DNA of 43,404 nucleotides from Methylobacterium dankookense (GCF_902141855.1 NZ_CABFVH010000046.1:1-43404), one strand, 5' to 3'; positions 30,031 to 39,772 are shown, counted from the stretch's first letter. Notes: generated by a model from the sequence alone, not told the origin. Program-made: numbers and translations.

Positions 30031-33000
30031 CCCTCATCGTCACCGCGAACATCGCCGGGCAGGCCCGCGGCGAGCCCGTGCGGCTGCCCGATCGGCGGCG
30101 TCGCCGGCTCTCCACGATCGTCGCCCGACATCGGCCTCCGCCCGGCCGGCGCTTCGTCGTCTCGGTGCACCGCCGCGGCGAGCAGTTCGTGCGGCCCTGC
30201 GACCGCTCGGTGCGCCTGCGGGCCGCGTGGCGCCGGACGCTGGTCGGCCCCCACGACGTGGTGCTGATCACGGTGGTGCCGCTCGGCCGCGGTATCGCCT
30301 CGATCGGGCTCGCCATCGCCTCGATCGCGCTCATCGCCATCGCGCCCTATGCCGCGCCAGCCATCGCCGCCGGCCTGACCGGGGCGGGCCTTGCCGTCTC
30401 GGCCGGTGTGGTCCAGGCCGGCCTCGTCGTCGGCGGCATCGCGCTCTCCTTCGCCGCTCAGGCCTCGGCGGCTGCCAAGAAGAAGACCGATCGCGAGCTC
30501 TATAGCGTCACGGGGGGCGGCAACCTGCCGAAGCCCGGTGCGCGCCGCCCGCTCATCTACGGGCGCTGCTGGTCGTCGCCGCCGCTCAGCCAGAAGGATT
30601 ATTTCCACTACGACGGGGACTCGATGGTCCTCGTCAAGCGCATGACGCTCGGGATCGGCAAATTCCAGATCCACGCCGTGCGCGTCGGCGAGGCGGCCTT
30701 CTGGGATGAGGAAGGCGGCTACCAAGCGCCGTTCACGGCCACCGGCGGCCCGCTCGGGACGCAGATCGAGTTCCTGTACGAGCAGCCCTCGACGATCTCC
30801 CCCGGCGACGCCATCACCTCGCCCTCGGTCGGCGGGCAGGAGTTCCCGCGGCCGGGCGGCAACCCGGAATGGACGCCATGGTTCAGCCTCACCCCGCCGG
30901 GCGTCACGGCCGACGCCGCGCAGATGGCTTGGACCTACCCGCAGATCTACCGGGTGTCCTCGGCCGGTCGGCAGGTCGGCACGGTGGCGGGCGTCGTCTT
31001 CCAGGGGCAGGAGATTGACCCGAACACGGGCGACCCGATCGGGCCCGAATTCGAGATGTGGCGCTCCAGCGAGGGCACGAACGCGCTGACCACCTCGCCC
31101 CTGCGGCGCGGCGCCTACTTCCGGCTGCCGAAGGACGCCCGCTACCGGGTCCGCGGGCAGAACATGTACCAGGACGCGGTCGGCTTCGATCAGAAGAACA
31201 CCGCGTCCTGGGACGGGATGACGGCCTTCAAGGACGACACCCGGGTGCGGCCCGCCACCACCGAGATCGTCATGCGCGTGCGGGCCGGGAAGGGCCTGAC
31301 CGTCACCGCATTCTCGGAGATCTGGGTGGACGCCACCCGCATCGTCCCGGTCTGGACGGGTGCGGCCTGGGTCGAGCAGCCGACCAGCAAGGCGGTGTGG
31401 GCCTTCGCCGACCTCGTGCGGGCCGAGCACGGCCTGGCGCTGCCCTCCGGCTTCGACGCGGACAAGGCGCGCTACTACGCCAACCTGCTCGCGGCCAATG
31501 ACACCTTCGACGGTGTCCTGCCCGAGGTCGCCTCATTCTGGGAGGCGGCTGGCGAGATCCTGCTCCCGCTGCGGGCCGATCCCGTCAAGATTGGGCCGAC
31601 CCATTCCTTTGTCCGGGACGAGAGCCGGGCCGAGCCCCGTCACGTGCTCACCCGTCGACAGATCGTCCGGGACAGCACGGGCGCCACCTTCAAGACCAAG
31701 GTCGAGGGCGGCGATGTCATCGTGGAGTTCGACCGCGACGGCGATCCGGCCCGGCCGGATGAGGCCCGCTTCAGCTACGGGCCACCGACCCGCACGCCGA
31801 AGCGCTACCGCGTCAACGGCATCCGCGACGGCCTCCATGCTCTGAAGCATGCGACCTGGCTGGCCGCAGTCGCCGTGTTCCGGGGGAACGAGCGCAAGAT
31901 CACCACCGAATGGGACGGCCGGCTCGTGGTGCCGGGCGATCACATCCTCTCCGACCTCTGGTATCTGGAAGGCAAGCAGACGTTCGGAGTGGCGTCCGCG
32001 TCGGGCAACCTGCTGCAGCTCGACACCGCGGCCGATCTCTCGGCCGAGTGGGGCTACGGCTCGGTCCGCACACGGCAGGGCCGCGAATGGGGCATCCTGC
32101 GCATGCGCGGGGCCGGCCCGCGGGGGCTCGAGCTTCACGCCGCGGACGTGGCCGCGCTCGCTGGGCAGACAGGGATCAGCCTGTCGGCGGTGCTGGCGCG
32201 GGATACGCAGGACCCGACGACGGTGGTGCTCGGCGATCTCGTTGAGCTGCAGGAGACCTACGTGGCCCGCGCGGCGCTGCCGAGCGATGCCGACCACGTC
32301 CAAATCGAGATGGTGGCCGACGATCCGCGCGTCTGGCAGTTGCTCGACGAGCAGGTAATCGCGCCAGCTCCGGTCAACACCGACCCTCTGGCCGAGCCGC
32401 TGGTGCCGCAGATCGCTGTGCTGCACGCGCGCTGCCAACGTGTCGAGACCGGGATTGAGGTGGTGTGGGGCGTCTCCACGACCCGCGGCGCCCGCGCCTA
32501 CGAGGCCGAAATCTCCTACGATGCCGGTCAGTCGTGGGACACCCTCTCCGCACTGAGCCCTGCATCCAGTGGGCGGGCTCAGATGCGGCAATCCGACCAA
32601 CCTGTGACGGTGCGCGCCCGCGCCTACGGACGGACCGGGCTGCCGGGCAACTGGATCCAGACGACGTTTACCACGGTGGCGCCCCTCGTCGACGGTGACC
32701 AGACCGAGATCGTGCGCTTGCCGCCAATCGACTATGCCGGCCTGACGGCCGACGTGCAGGCCCGTATCGCCCATATCCTCGACGTGGAGGCCGAGGCGAA
32801 CGCGAAGGCGGCCGACCTGCTGGCGCGCGTCCTGGCCGCTGCCGCGGTCGGCGATGCCAATACCGCCTCGATCATCTCGGAGAGCCAGACGCGGCTCCAA
32901 GGGGATCAGGCACTGGCGAGCGACCTCTCCGCTGTGGTCGTGCGTGTCGGCGACACTGAGGCGGCGGTCGCGACGGAGCGCACGGCCCGCATCGACGGCG

Positions 33001-33965
33001 ACAGTGCCCAGGCGACGCGAACCGATCTCCTCATCGTTCAGACGAACAACGACCGGGCCTACTTCCTGTCGACCACCAACGCGCTGATTGACGGAGATCA
33101 GGCCCTCTCGACCCGCCTCGACGCCCTCAGCGCGACGGTCGGCAGCAATACCGCGGCCATCATCTCCGAGCAGCAGGCGCGCGCGGATGGGGATAGCGTC
33201 CAGGCCTCGCGCACGGATGCGCTGATCGCGCAGACGAACAGCGACCGCGCCTATCTCCTGTCCTCGACGCAGGCGCTCGCCGACGCGGCCGGTGCCTCCG
33301 CCTCGCAGATTACGGATCTCTACGCCCGCTCGGATGCGGGGACGGCGGTCGGCCGGTTCTCGATGCAGGTAGCATCCGGCCCCGCAGGCGTGACGGCCCG
33401 TATCCAGGCGCTGATTGCCGCCACGCGTGGGGGGCAGACCTATGGGGCGAGCTACTACCTCGATCTGCTCGACAATGGGCAGACGCGTTTCGTGGTCGAC
33501 GCAAACGCCTTCTACATCACGTCCGGCGGATCGCCAGTTCCTATGCTGTCCTTCGATGGGTTCACGTTGACGATCCCAAGCTTGCGCGTGACGAACAGTG
33601 TCATGCTCCCCAATTCTGTCTCTCAGTCGGGTTGGGACTTCACGACGAACTCCACGATCAGCTTCACCGTGAATGCGCGAGCCAACAGCCGAATTTCTGT
33701 GACGGCGCAGTTTGACGGGGCACCCCAGATTGGTCGCCCGATCGGGTCTGCCGGCCGGTTCCAGATCTCGCGCGATGGTACGATTATCCGAGATGTCCCG
33801 ATCAATTTCTATATCGCGGGCAACAACGAAAACCTCGGCGCATACACGCTAGAGACAACGGCGTTTGTCGTAGATATTCCCGGCGCTGGATCTCACACTT
33901 ACACGATAACGCATACAGGCAATCAGGGGCCGATTTCTTATAAATACGAGGAATTGGCAGCCTGA
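30027..33965 (+). CDS. Tail tip attachment protein, lambda J-like (host specificity)
   Basis: 1312 aa. Residues 1-95 form a small basic beta domain; a Gly/Ala-rich hydrophobic stretch (95-150, IASIGLAIASIALIAIAPYA) follows, as in lambda gpI/J junctions. Then come J-type domains: KPGARRPLIYGRCWSSPPLS at 170-190, the long beta-rich hub to ~780, a fibronectin-like segment (~800-900) and from ~915 a helical fibre stalk. The stalk has a 64-residue duplicated unit (DGDSAQATRTDLLIVQTNND and DGDSVQASRTDALIAQTNSD). The C-terminus is a beta domain. It binds the host receptor and forms the tip hub. Confidence 0.92.
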   Translation: MTLIVTANIAGQARGEPVRLPDRRRRRLSTIVARHRPPPGRRFVVSVHRRGEQFVRPCDRSVRLRAAWRRTLVGPHDVVLITVVPLGRGIASIGLAIASIALIAIAPYAAPAIAAGLTGAGLAVSAGVVQAGLVVGGIALSFAAQASAAAKKKTDRELYSVTGGGNLPKPGARRPLIYGRCWSSPPLSQKDYFHYDGDSMVLVKRMTLGIGKFQIHAVRVGEAAFWDEEGGYQAPFTATGGPLGTQIEFLYEQPSTISPGDAITSPSVGGQEFPRPGGNPEWTPWFSLTPPGVTADAAQMAWTYPQIYRVSSAGRQVGTVAGVVFQGQEIDPNTGDPIGPEFEMWRSSEGTNALTTSPLRRGAYFRLPKDARYRVRGQNMYQDAVGFDQKNTASWDGMTAFKDDTRVRPATTEIVMRVRAGKGLTVTAFSEIWVDATRIVPVWTGAAWVEQPTSKAVWAFADLVRAEHGLALPSGFDADKARYYANLLAANDTFDGVLPEVASFWEAAGEILLPLRADPVKIGPTHSFVRDESRAEPRHVLTRRQIVRDSTGATFKTKVEGGDVIVEFDRDGDPARPDEARFSYGPPTRTPKRYRVNGIRDGLHALKHATWLAAVAVFRGNERKITTEWDGRLVVPGDHILSDLWYLEGKQTFGVASASGNLLQLDTAADLSAEWGYGSVRTRQGREWGILRMRGAGPRGLELHAADVAALAGQTGISLSAVLARDTQDPTTVVLGDLVELQETYVARAALPSDADHVQIEMVADDPRVWQLLDEQVIAPAPVNTDPLAEPLVPQIAVLHARCQRVETGIEVVWGVSTTRGARAYEAEISYDAGQSWDTLSALSPASSGRAQMRQSDQPVTVRARAYGRTGLPGNWIQTTFTTVAPLVDGDQTEIVRLPPIDYAGLTADVQARIAHILDVEAEANAKAADLLARVLAAAAVGDANTASIISESQTRLQGDQALASDLSAVVVRVGDTEAAVATERTARIDGDSAQATRTDLLIVQTNNDRAYFLSTTNALIDGDQALSTRLDALSATVGSNTAAIISEQQARADGDSVQASRTDALIAQTNSDRAYLLSSTQALADAAGASASQITDLYARSDAGTAVGRFSMQVASGPAGVTARIQALIAATRGGQTYGASYYLDLLDNGQTRFVVDANAFYITSGGSPVPMLSFDGFTLTIPSLRVTNSVMLPNSVSQSGWDFTTNSTISFTVNARANSRISVTAQFDGAPQIGRPIGSAGRFQISRDGTIIRDVPINFYIAGNNENLGAYTLETTAFVVDIPGAGSHTYTITHTGNQGPISYKYEELAA

Positions 33966-33994
33966 CCCGACACACTTTCTTGCGGAGCATTGAA

Positions 33995-34297
33995 ATGATT
34001 ACGGTGACGGAACAGACGCAGCGGACACTTGAGACCCCGGAGGAGATCGGGGCTTACCTGGCGGCCCGCTACGCCGACCACGCCGCCAAGGCCCGCTTCC
34101 AGCCCGGCGAGCGAGTTTCCTTCCGATCCAGCGCGGGCGTGCCGCCCGAGTTGGCGATCGGCGGCGTGGGGATCATGGTCTATGACGCCCCCGGCAATCC
34201 CTTCTCGCACGTCATGGTGCTGCATTCCTCGGGCCGCGAGATCGTCGTGCAGGTCCCGAGCGACAACCTCGCCCAGGCAGAGGTCGCAGGTGAGTGA
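33995..34297 (+). CDS. Hypothetical tail-region protein (100 aa)
   Basis: Start MITVTEQTQRTLETPEEIGA (GGAG 8 bases upstream), then YLAARYADHAAKARFQPGER and a beta section (VSFRSSAGVPPELAIGGVGI, MVLHSSGREIVVQVPSDNLA). No family recognised. Position between the J-like gene and the appendage genes suggests a small tail-tip or fibre-assembly part. Confidence 0.72.
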   Translation: MITVTEQTQRTLETPEEIGAYLAARYADHAAKARFQPGERVSFRSSAGVPPELAIGGVGIMVYDAPGNPFSHVMVLHSSGREIVVQVPSDNLAQAEVAGE

Positions 34298-34520
34298 GGC
34301 GCCCGTCCCGGAGGCCGCGCCCTCGCGCCAGCTGACCGTGCATCAGATCAACGGTCGCCTCAACGAACTGACGCGGCAGCGCGACGTGGCCCAGGCGCAG
34401 TGCGTCATCCTCTCCGGAGAGAAGGCGGAGGCCCTGGACCTCATCAAGACCCTGAAGGCCGAGGTCGAGCGCCTTCAGGGCCTGCTCTCCGCTCAGGCCG
34501 GATCCTCCGCCGCCCATTGA
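34290..34520 (+). CDS. Hypothetical coiled-coil protein (76 aa)
   Basis: GTG start in an overlap with the previous gene. Residues 17-65 form a clear heptad coiled coil (LTVHQINGRLNELTRQRDVA, AEALDLIKTLKAEVERLQGL). It resembles small fibre-assembly chaperones by shape only. Confidence 0.68.
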   Translation: MSEAPVPEAAPSRQLTVHQINGRLNELTRQRDVAQAQCVILSGEKAEALDLIKTLKAEVERLQGLLSAQAGSSAAH

Positions 34521-34616
34521 GCGGCGCCCCACACCGATCCTTATTCCGTGACGCCAGCCCAGGAGCGCCCCGCGCGCGCCGGCCTGCTGTCGCACGCGCC
34601 CGCAGGGTGAACCGAC

Positions 34617-35408
34617 ATGGCGGACTTTCCCCTCTACGCCTTCACGACACAGGAGGACTGGTACGGCGAGCTCGTCATCCAGTCGGCCGAGGCGGGCAAC
34701 CCACCGGTCTCCTTGGCCGGACGCGCCTTCGAGATGCCGATCACGCCGAGCCAGCAGGGCAGCCAGTTGATCGACCCGGTCCGAACCCTGACGATGGTGC
34801 AGGGCGGCGGCCTGTCCTTTAAGACGGACGGCACGGACGGCACCCTGGTGTTCCGCGTCCCGCGTGACATCGCGCGCACCTTCGCGCGCCAGGACTACAC
34901 CGCGGACGTGCTCGAAGTGGTCGACGGCGAGCGCCACCTCTTCCTGCCGGTCCGCATCCGTTACAGTGAGCCCTCCGGCCTGCTCTCCTACCTGTCGCGG
35001 TTCATCGGCGCAGCGGTCACCTTCGCGGCCCGACAGCAGCCGATCATCACCCCTCTGGCCATTGCCGGCCGCCAGGGCGTGCGCGGCAACTCGGTGCTGA
35101 GCGGAGATCGTGCCCCGGTCCCGGCGGACGGTGTCGATGGCGACTTCTGGATCCAGGATCGCTCGGCGGCCGGGCTGCGCCGCCTGATGTATGGCCCGAA
35201 GGTCGGCGGTGCTTGGCCCGGCACGCCTTGGGCACTGGAAGCCGATACCGCCGTCAGGAGCTTTGCCACCCCAGCCGAAGCGCTCACCGCGACCCCACAG
35301 GGCAATTTCGGCGTGGCCATATTGAACGGGCAACTCGCGGTGATCGCCAATATCGGCGGCGCCTTGCAGGCCCTTCCCTTCGTCACCTCCACCGATCTCG
35401 ATGCCTGA
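34617..35408 (+). CDS. Tail appendage/adaptor protein (263 aa)
   Basis: MADFPLYAFTTQEDWYGELV starts an N-terminal domain with the pattern of virion-attachment domains. It is followed by RFIGAAVTFAARQQPIITPL, then a collagen-like/turn-rich segment GVRGNSVLSGDRAPVPADGV, DGDFWIQDRSA and a WPGTPWALEA block typical of tail-fibre linkers. It probably connects the tip to the tailspike encoded next; the genes overlap by 8 bases (ATGCCTGA). Confidence 0.78.
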   Translation: MADFPLYAFTTQEDWYGELVIQSAEAGNPPVSLAGRAFEMPITPSQQGSQLIDPVRTLTMVQGGGLSFKTDGTDGTLVFRVPRDIARTFARQDYTADVLEVVDGERHLFLPVRIRYSEPSGLLSYLSRFIGAAVTFAARQQPIITPLAIAGRQGVRGNSVLSGDRAPVPADGVDGDFWIQDRSAAGLRRLMYGPKVGGAWPGTPWALEADTAVRSFATPAEALTATPQGNFGVAILNGQLAVIANIGGALQALPFVTSTDLDA

Positions 35409-37434
35409 GGCTCCCATGCGCCGTCTGACCCCGCAGGCCCTTGCCCTTCTCGCCCTGTTCGGCCCTCACCCGGTCCAGGCGCTCGATATCCGCTCCTCGG
35501 CCGTGGCCGGGCGTGGCTCGCCCGCCGGCAACCCACTCTGCGCCGATCCGAAGAACATCGAGTTCAACCGGGCCGACCGCACGCTCACGATCTGCGACCC
35601 GTCCAATAATCCCAGCGTCACCACGCTTCTCAACGCGCTCCCGGCCGGCCGCAAGGCCGTGGAGCAGGGGCGGGCCGAGGATCTGACCGTCACAACCGGA
35701 GGCGTGACGGAGGTTCTGTCCTCGCTCCAGTCGCGCGTGGTGTCTTACCCGACGCGTGCTGCTGCTACTGCGGCCCGCATTCCTTCCACTGTGACGGCAG
35801 TCAACCTCGACGGCTACGCCGCAGCCGGCGACGGGGGAGCGGCACGCTACGCAGCGGTCGCTACGCAGCCAGTCCACCAGGGAAAATTCCAGTCGGCCGA
35901 CGGTCGGTGGTGGGCGATCATCACGCGACCGCTGCGGCCCGAGATGTTCGGCGGGTTCCCCGGTGATGGCCAAGACGACCTGGCTGCCATCAACGCAGCG
36001 ATGTCGGTGTTTCAGTACCAGAACACCGGCGGCCCGAGCGGCGGGCAGATCGATCTGACAGGCGCGCTGTACACGGTCAGCGGCTCTATCGACACGAACG
36101 GCAAGCACGGCCTGCGCATCCTCGGCGGCGGCATGAACGTCACCGAAGTGCGCGGCACCGGGAATTTCTCAGTGTTCAAGGATGCCGGCACCTCGACCAC
36201 CGGCACAGCCGAGGTCGAACTCGGCAACATGAAGATCCGGTGTTCTGGCAAAGACAACGCCAACGCGCACGGTGTGCAGTGGAATTATTCTTACAATGGC
36301 AAGCTTCACGATCTCTTCGTGTATGCCTGCAATCACGCGATTGACCTGTCGAACTCCTGGCAGGTCAACATGACCCGGGTCCGCGGTGACGGTGTAGGGG
36401 CAGATCAGAGCAACATCGGCCTGTATATGGGCGTAGCTGATCCGGCGAACCCTGTGATCAACAATGCCGTGAACGCCTCCGATGTGGTCATGAACAGCCA
36501 AGCACAGTATAACTATCGTCTGATCAACTTTCAGGGCTCGAAGTTCAGCGGCGTCGAGGGTGGTGGCGCCGGTCTCTCCAACTGGTATCTCTGCGACCCA
36601 CCGACCGGCAACAAGCCTTGCCAGTGGGGGCACTTCGATAACGTGCTCGCCGACACGGCTCCGCAATACGGTTTCTTGCTCCGCCAGGGCAACGCGTCAG
36701 AGATGAGCGAGTTATTCTTCGGCAATATGTGGACCGGCAATATCTACGATGCTGCCGCCGGCATTGGGCTGAGCATCGACGGTGGCCAGGATATCCCGAT
36801 TAGTAGCTTGTTGGCCGTGCGAACCGTGACCGCGGTCGCCCTGAATAACAGCGCCCGCATCAATATCCACGGCACGATCAAGAACTACAATATCTCCAAC
36901 CAGAGCAAGCCCGCGATCAGCTTGGCCAGTTCAGTTGACAACGTCTTCAACGTGACGACGTACACTGCTCAGCCAGTGGTCGGTTATAACGGCTACGTAG
37001 AGGATGCGAACTCCTACCGAAACCGGGTCTATGGTCTGGGCGTGGCGCCTTGCACTCTGGGCCTGACCTTCGGTGGGGCCTCGACCGGGATCACTTATGC
37101 AGCCAATGGCTGCTCCTTCGAGGTGGTCGGGACTACCGTACGCGCTCAGTTTCTCACCACGCTGAGCAGTAAGGGGACAGCCACAGGCGTGGCTCAGATC
37201 ACTGGACTGCCGTTCTTAACCAGGGGCGGAGCGCCGGGCTATGGCGCCACCAGTCCGGTGCCCGGCATCACGGGCATGTCTGGCCTGACCAGTGTCCCAA
37301 TAGCTCAGGTGCAGAACGGTACCAAGCAGGCATACCTGATGCAGCAGGGCGCTACGGGCACCGCCAACCTCGCCGACACCAATTTCACCGCGACTTCCAC
37401 GCTCGTCGGCTCGCTCACCTACACCAAGCAGTGA
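35401..37434 (+). CDS. Tailspike protein with beta-helix and signal-like N-terminus
   Basis: 677 aa. After a short lead, residues 6-27 read MRRLTPQALALLALFGPHPV then QALDI: positive start, hydrophobic core and an AxA-like cleavage site, i.e. a signal peptide look. Residues ~110-185 resemble a tailspike head with the PEMFGGFPGDGQDDLAAINA motif that opens pectate-lyase-like beta helices. A long right-handed beta-helix follows to ~560 (turns such as NISNQSKPAISLASSVDNVF), then a beta-rich C-terminal domain. Such proteins bind or cleave bacterial surface polysaccharide. Codon usage is less GC-biased in the helix part, hinting at a transferred receptor-binding domain. Confidence 0.87.
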   Translation: MPEAPMRRLTPQALALLALFGPHPVQALDIRSSAVAGRGSPAGNPLCADPKNIEFNRADRTLTICDPSNNPSVTTLLNALPAGRKAVEQGRAEDLTVTTGGVTEVLSSLQSRVVSYPTRAAATAARIPSTVTAVNLDGYAAAGDGGAARYAAVATQPVHQGKFQSADGRWWAIITRPLRPEMFGGFPGDGQDDLAAINAAMSVFQYQNTGGPSGGQIDLTGALYTVSGSIDTNGKHGLRILGGGMNVTEVRGTGNFSVFKDAGTSTTGTAEVELGNMKIRCSGKDNANAHGVQWNYSYNGKLHDLFVYACNHAIDLSNSWQVNMTRVRGDGVGADQSNIGLYMGVADPANPVINNAVNASDVVMNSQAQYNYRLINFQGSKFSGVEGGGAGLSNWYLCDPPTGNKPCQWGHFDNVLADTAPQYGFLLRQGNASEMSELFFGNMWTGNIYDAAAGIGLSIDGGQDIPISSLLAVRTVTAVALNNSARINIHGTIKNYNISNQSKPAISLASSVDNVFNVTTYTAQPVVGYNGYVEDANSYRNRVYGLGVAPCTLGLTFGGASTGITYAANGCSFEVVGTTVRAQFLTTLSSKGTATGVAQITGLPFLTRGGAPGYGATSPVPGITGMSGLTSVPIAQVQNGTKQAYLMQQGATGTANLADTNFTATSTLVGSLTYTKQ

Positions 37435-37540
37435 CGGCGCCAGCGCCTTGCGCTGGGTCGCCACCGTGCGCCGGCTGACGATGCGGTAGGCGCACCGCCC
37501 GGCCCGAGCCTTTCGACCCCCTGACATCGTGAGGACCACC

Positions 37541-38239
37541 ATGGAGCTCAGCCCCATCGGCGAGGCCGTTCTGATCGCGCGCGAGGGCCGACGCCTGACC
37601 GCCTACCAGGACACGGTCGGCGTCTGGACCATCGGCATCGGCGTGACCGACATCGACGGCAAGCCCGTGCGCAAGGGCATGACGATCACCGCCGCGCAGT
37701 GCGATGCGCTGTTCGAGGTGACGGTGGCCCGCTACGTCGCGGCCGTGAACCGAGGCCTGAAGGTGCCGGTCGGCCAGCACGCCTTCGATGCCCTGGTGAG
37801 CGTCTGCTACAACATCGGCATCGGCACGCCGAACCCGAAGGCCGGCCAGAGCACCGGCTTCCTCGGCTCGACCTTCCTGAAGCGCATCAACGCGGGCGAC
37901 ATGGCCGGCGCGCGCGACGCGATCCTGATGTGGCAGAAGCCGGCCAGCATCATCACGCGGCGCAAGGCCGAGGCGGAGCAGTTCCTGACGCCCTACCTCG
38001 CCGTCCTGCCGCGGCCGACCACGACCGCCAAGCCGATCAAGCTGGCCGCGCCCGTGATCGAGGCGGTGCATCTGGAGGTCGCCACGCCCGTCATCGTGCC
38101 GATCGTGCCGCCCCCGAGTGTCGTCGCAGCGCCGAACTGGCTGGCCCGGCTCGGCCGCTGGATCGACGACACCTTCGGGGCGGGCTCGACTACCACGGCC
38201 AACGACAACGCCGCACCGACCGTTCGTCGGTCCGCCTGA
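37541..38239 (+). CDS. Phage lysozyme, GH24 family (endolysin)
   Basis: 232 aa; the T4-lysozyme-type triad is complete and correctly spaced: E at 'AREGRRL', D nine residues on in 'AYQDT' and T six further in 'GVWTIGIG'. The domain covers residues 5-150 with AFDALVSVCYNIGIGTPNPK and a FLKRINAGDMAGARDAILMW motif. No signal or SAR helix is present at the N-terminus, so export depends on a holin. The 80-residue tail (Pro/Val-rich, then NWLARLGRWIDDTFGAGSTT) is unusual and may anchor or target. Start ATG preferred over a GTG 12 bases upstream. Confidence 0.93.
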   Translation: MELSPIGEAVLIAREGRRLTAYQDTVGVWTIGIGVTDIDGKPVRKGMTITAAQCDALFEVTVARYVAAVNRGLKVPVGQHAFDALVSVCYNIGIGTPNPKAGQSTGFLGSTFLKRINAGDMAGARDAILMWQKPASIITRRKAEAEQFLTPYLAVLPRPTTTAKPIKLAAPVIEAVHLEVATPVIVPIVPPPSVVAAPNWLARLGRWIDDTFGAGSTTTANDNAAPTVRRSA

Positions 38240-38304
38240 TCCCGAGATCCCGCCGCCGGCCGGGCTGAGCCGCGCAACCCTTCACCGCAACCGAAAGACC
38301 CGAC

Positions 38305-38832
38305 ATGACCCGCAAGGTTCTCCTCGCGGCGCTGGCGCTCGCCTGCGTCGTCTTCTCGCTTGTCGTACCGCTCGCAGCCTTCGCCGCCGAGGTCGTCACC
38401 GCCCCGGCCGCACCCACCGCCGTCGTGCTGCCCTGGGGCGACTGGGTCGTGGCCATCGGCCAAGCCGCCACCGCCGTGCTGCTGCCCGTGCTCGTCGGCC
38501 TGATCAGCAAGGCCGTCTACCAGGTCGCACCCTGGGCCATGCTGTTCCTGACGCAAAAGCGTATTGAGCAGATGGCGCAGGCCGTGACCGACTACGCCCT
38601 GAACGCGGTCGGCGGCATCGCCAAGGGCCAGCAGCTCACTGTTCCCGTCGGCTCGGCCGTCATCGCCAAGGCGGTGCAACGCGCGATCGACGTGGTGCCG
38701 GCGAAGGTGGTCGCGGCGGCCGGCGGCCCGAACGGCATCGCCGAGATCGTGTTCCGCAAGCTCGACCTCGTCCCCGAGGCGACCGCGGCCAACACGCTGG
38801 CGCCCGCCCAGGCCGCGATCCAGACGAAGTGA
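38305..38832 (+). CDS. Putative holin/lysis-cassette membrane protein (175 aa)
   Basis: Signal/transmembrane helix at residues 5-28 (VLLAALALACVVFSLVVPLA) and a second helix at ~46-70 (WVVAIGQAATAVLLPVLVGL), then a cytoplasmic-looking helical domain (RIEQMAQAVTDYALNAVGGI) to the end. The place right after lysozyme and the two-helix architecture suggest a holin or holin-like protein with an extra domain. No family recognised with certainty. Confidence 0.7.
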   Translation: MTRKVLLAALALACVVFSLVVPLAAFAAEVVTAPAAPTAVVLPWGDWVVAIGQAATAVLLPVLVGLISKAVYQVAPWAMLFLTQKRIEQMAQAVTDYALNAVGGIAKGQQLTVPVGSAVIAKAVQRAIDVVPAKVVAAAGGPNGIAEIVFRKLDLVPEATAANTLAPAQAAIQTK

Positions 38833-38897
38833 GCGGCCCGCTGTTCCGGCCTGCGCCTCGGCGCGGGTCGGCCCCGTCCGATCCCGCGGAGCAGCCG

Positions 38898-39401
38898 ATG
38901 CGCAAGCCCCTTCTGCCGATGCACCCGGCCGGCCCTTACAGCACCTACCGCCTGTTCGAGTGGTGCATGGCCACGATGATGGTCCTCATGGCCTTCACCC
39001 TCGCGCTGCCCGGCGACACGATGGAACGGGCTGCCCTCAAGCCGATCGCCGAGATGGGCTTCAGCGAGCCTAACATGGCCACCGCCTTCGCCTCGGTTGG
39101 GGCGGTGCGCATCTGCGCGCTGTTCCTGAACGGCTTCATCAACAACGCGCTCGTCGGACCCAAAGGGGCCTATGCGAGGGCGGCCGGGGCTGGGATCGGC
39201 TGCCTGATCATGGCGCAGTTCACCTTCGCCCTGGTCTACGATGCGCTGATGGTGGCCAACGCCCCGAGCCTGAACATCGCCGTCTTCGGGACGCTGGCCG
39301 GCTTCGAGGCGCTGTCCGTCTATATCGCCGTGCTGGACGGCGTCTCCCGCAAGAGCAGGCTCGGCAGAGCCGTGGTCGACCTTGAGAGGGTCCTGGGCTG
39401 A
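38898..39401 (+). CDS. Polytopic membrane protein (lysis region, 167 aa)
   Basis: Three to four hydrophobic helices: WCMATMMVLMAFTLALPG, ATAFASVGAVRICALFLNGF, IGCLIMAQFTFALVYDALMV and NIAVFGTLAGFEALSVYIAV. The ATG chosen has GGAG 7 bases before it; a GTG at 38829 that overlaps the previous stop would add 23 Pro-rich residues. It resembles other small integral proteins next to phage lysis genes. Holin function is possible but unproven. Confidence 0.72.
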   Translation: MRKPLLPMHPAGPYSTYRLFEWCMATMMVLMAFTLALPGDTMERAALKPIAEMGFSEPNMATAFASVGAVRICALFLNGFINNALVGPKGAYARAAGAGIGCLIMAQFTFALVYDALMVANAPSLNIAVFGTLAGFEALSVYIAVLDGVSRKSRLGRAVVDLERVLG

Positions 39402-39772
39402 TGGTGGAGTGGCTGACATTCCTCAAAGACCTCATCACCAACCAGGCGCTGCTACAGGTCTTCGTCGGTGGCTGTACGATGCTCCTCATCGGCTGGATGG
39501 TGACCCGGGCGCGCGGCGATCGGGAGGCCCTGCCGCCTCCGGCACCTCAGACCATCGCGGACGTGCCGCTACCCTTCGCCCAGGGCCCGCGCGAGACCGT
39601 GGACCTGATGCGCGAGAGCAGGGATTACCTGCGCCGGGTCGCCGAGGATGCCGGCAAGATCCGCGAGTGCGTCCGGATCATGCGGGACCACGCCCAGCGG
39701 CAGACGGACATCCTCGACAGGATCGAGCGGGAGCAGGCGCTGGAGAACCGGTCGCACGCTCGGGGCGGGTGA
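39401..39772 (+). CDS. Membrane-anchored coiled-coil protein (123 aa), possible spanin or antiholin part
   Basis: One transmembrane helix at ~18-35 (ALLQVFVGGCTMLLIGWMV), then a Pro-rich linker and a long amphipathic helix (ETVDLMRESRDYLRRVAEDA, RIMRDHAQRQTDILDRIERE). This is the look of an i-spanin (helix, then periplasmic coil), although the partner lipoprotein is missing. Coupled to both neighbours by overlaps. Confidence 0.68.
   Translation: MVEWLTFLKDLITNQALLQVFVGGCTMLLIGWMVTRARGDREALPPPAPQTIADVPLPFAQGPRETVDLMRESRDYLRRVAEDAGKIRECVRIMRDHAQRQTDILDRIEREQALENRSHARGG

Noticed and set aside
29670..31430. Long minus-strand open frame (586 codons)
   Set aside because: Antisense to the NlpC and J-like genes; no domain and no ribosome site.
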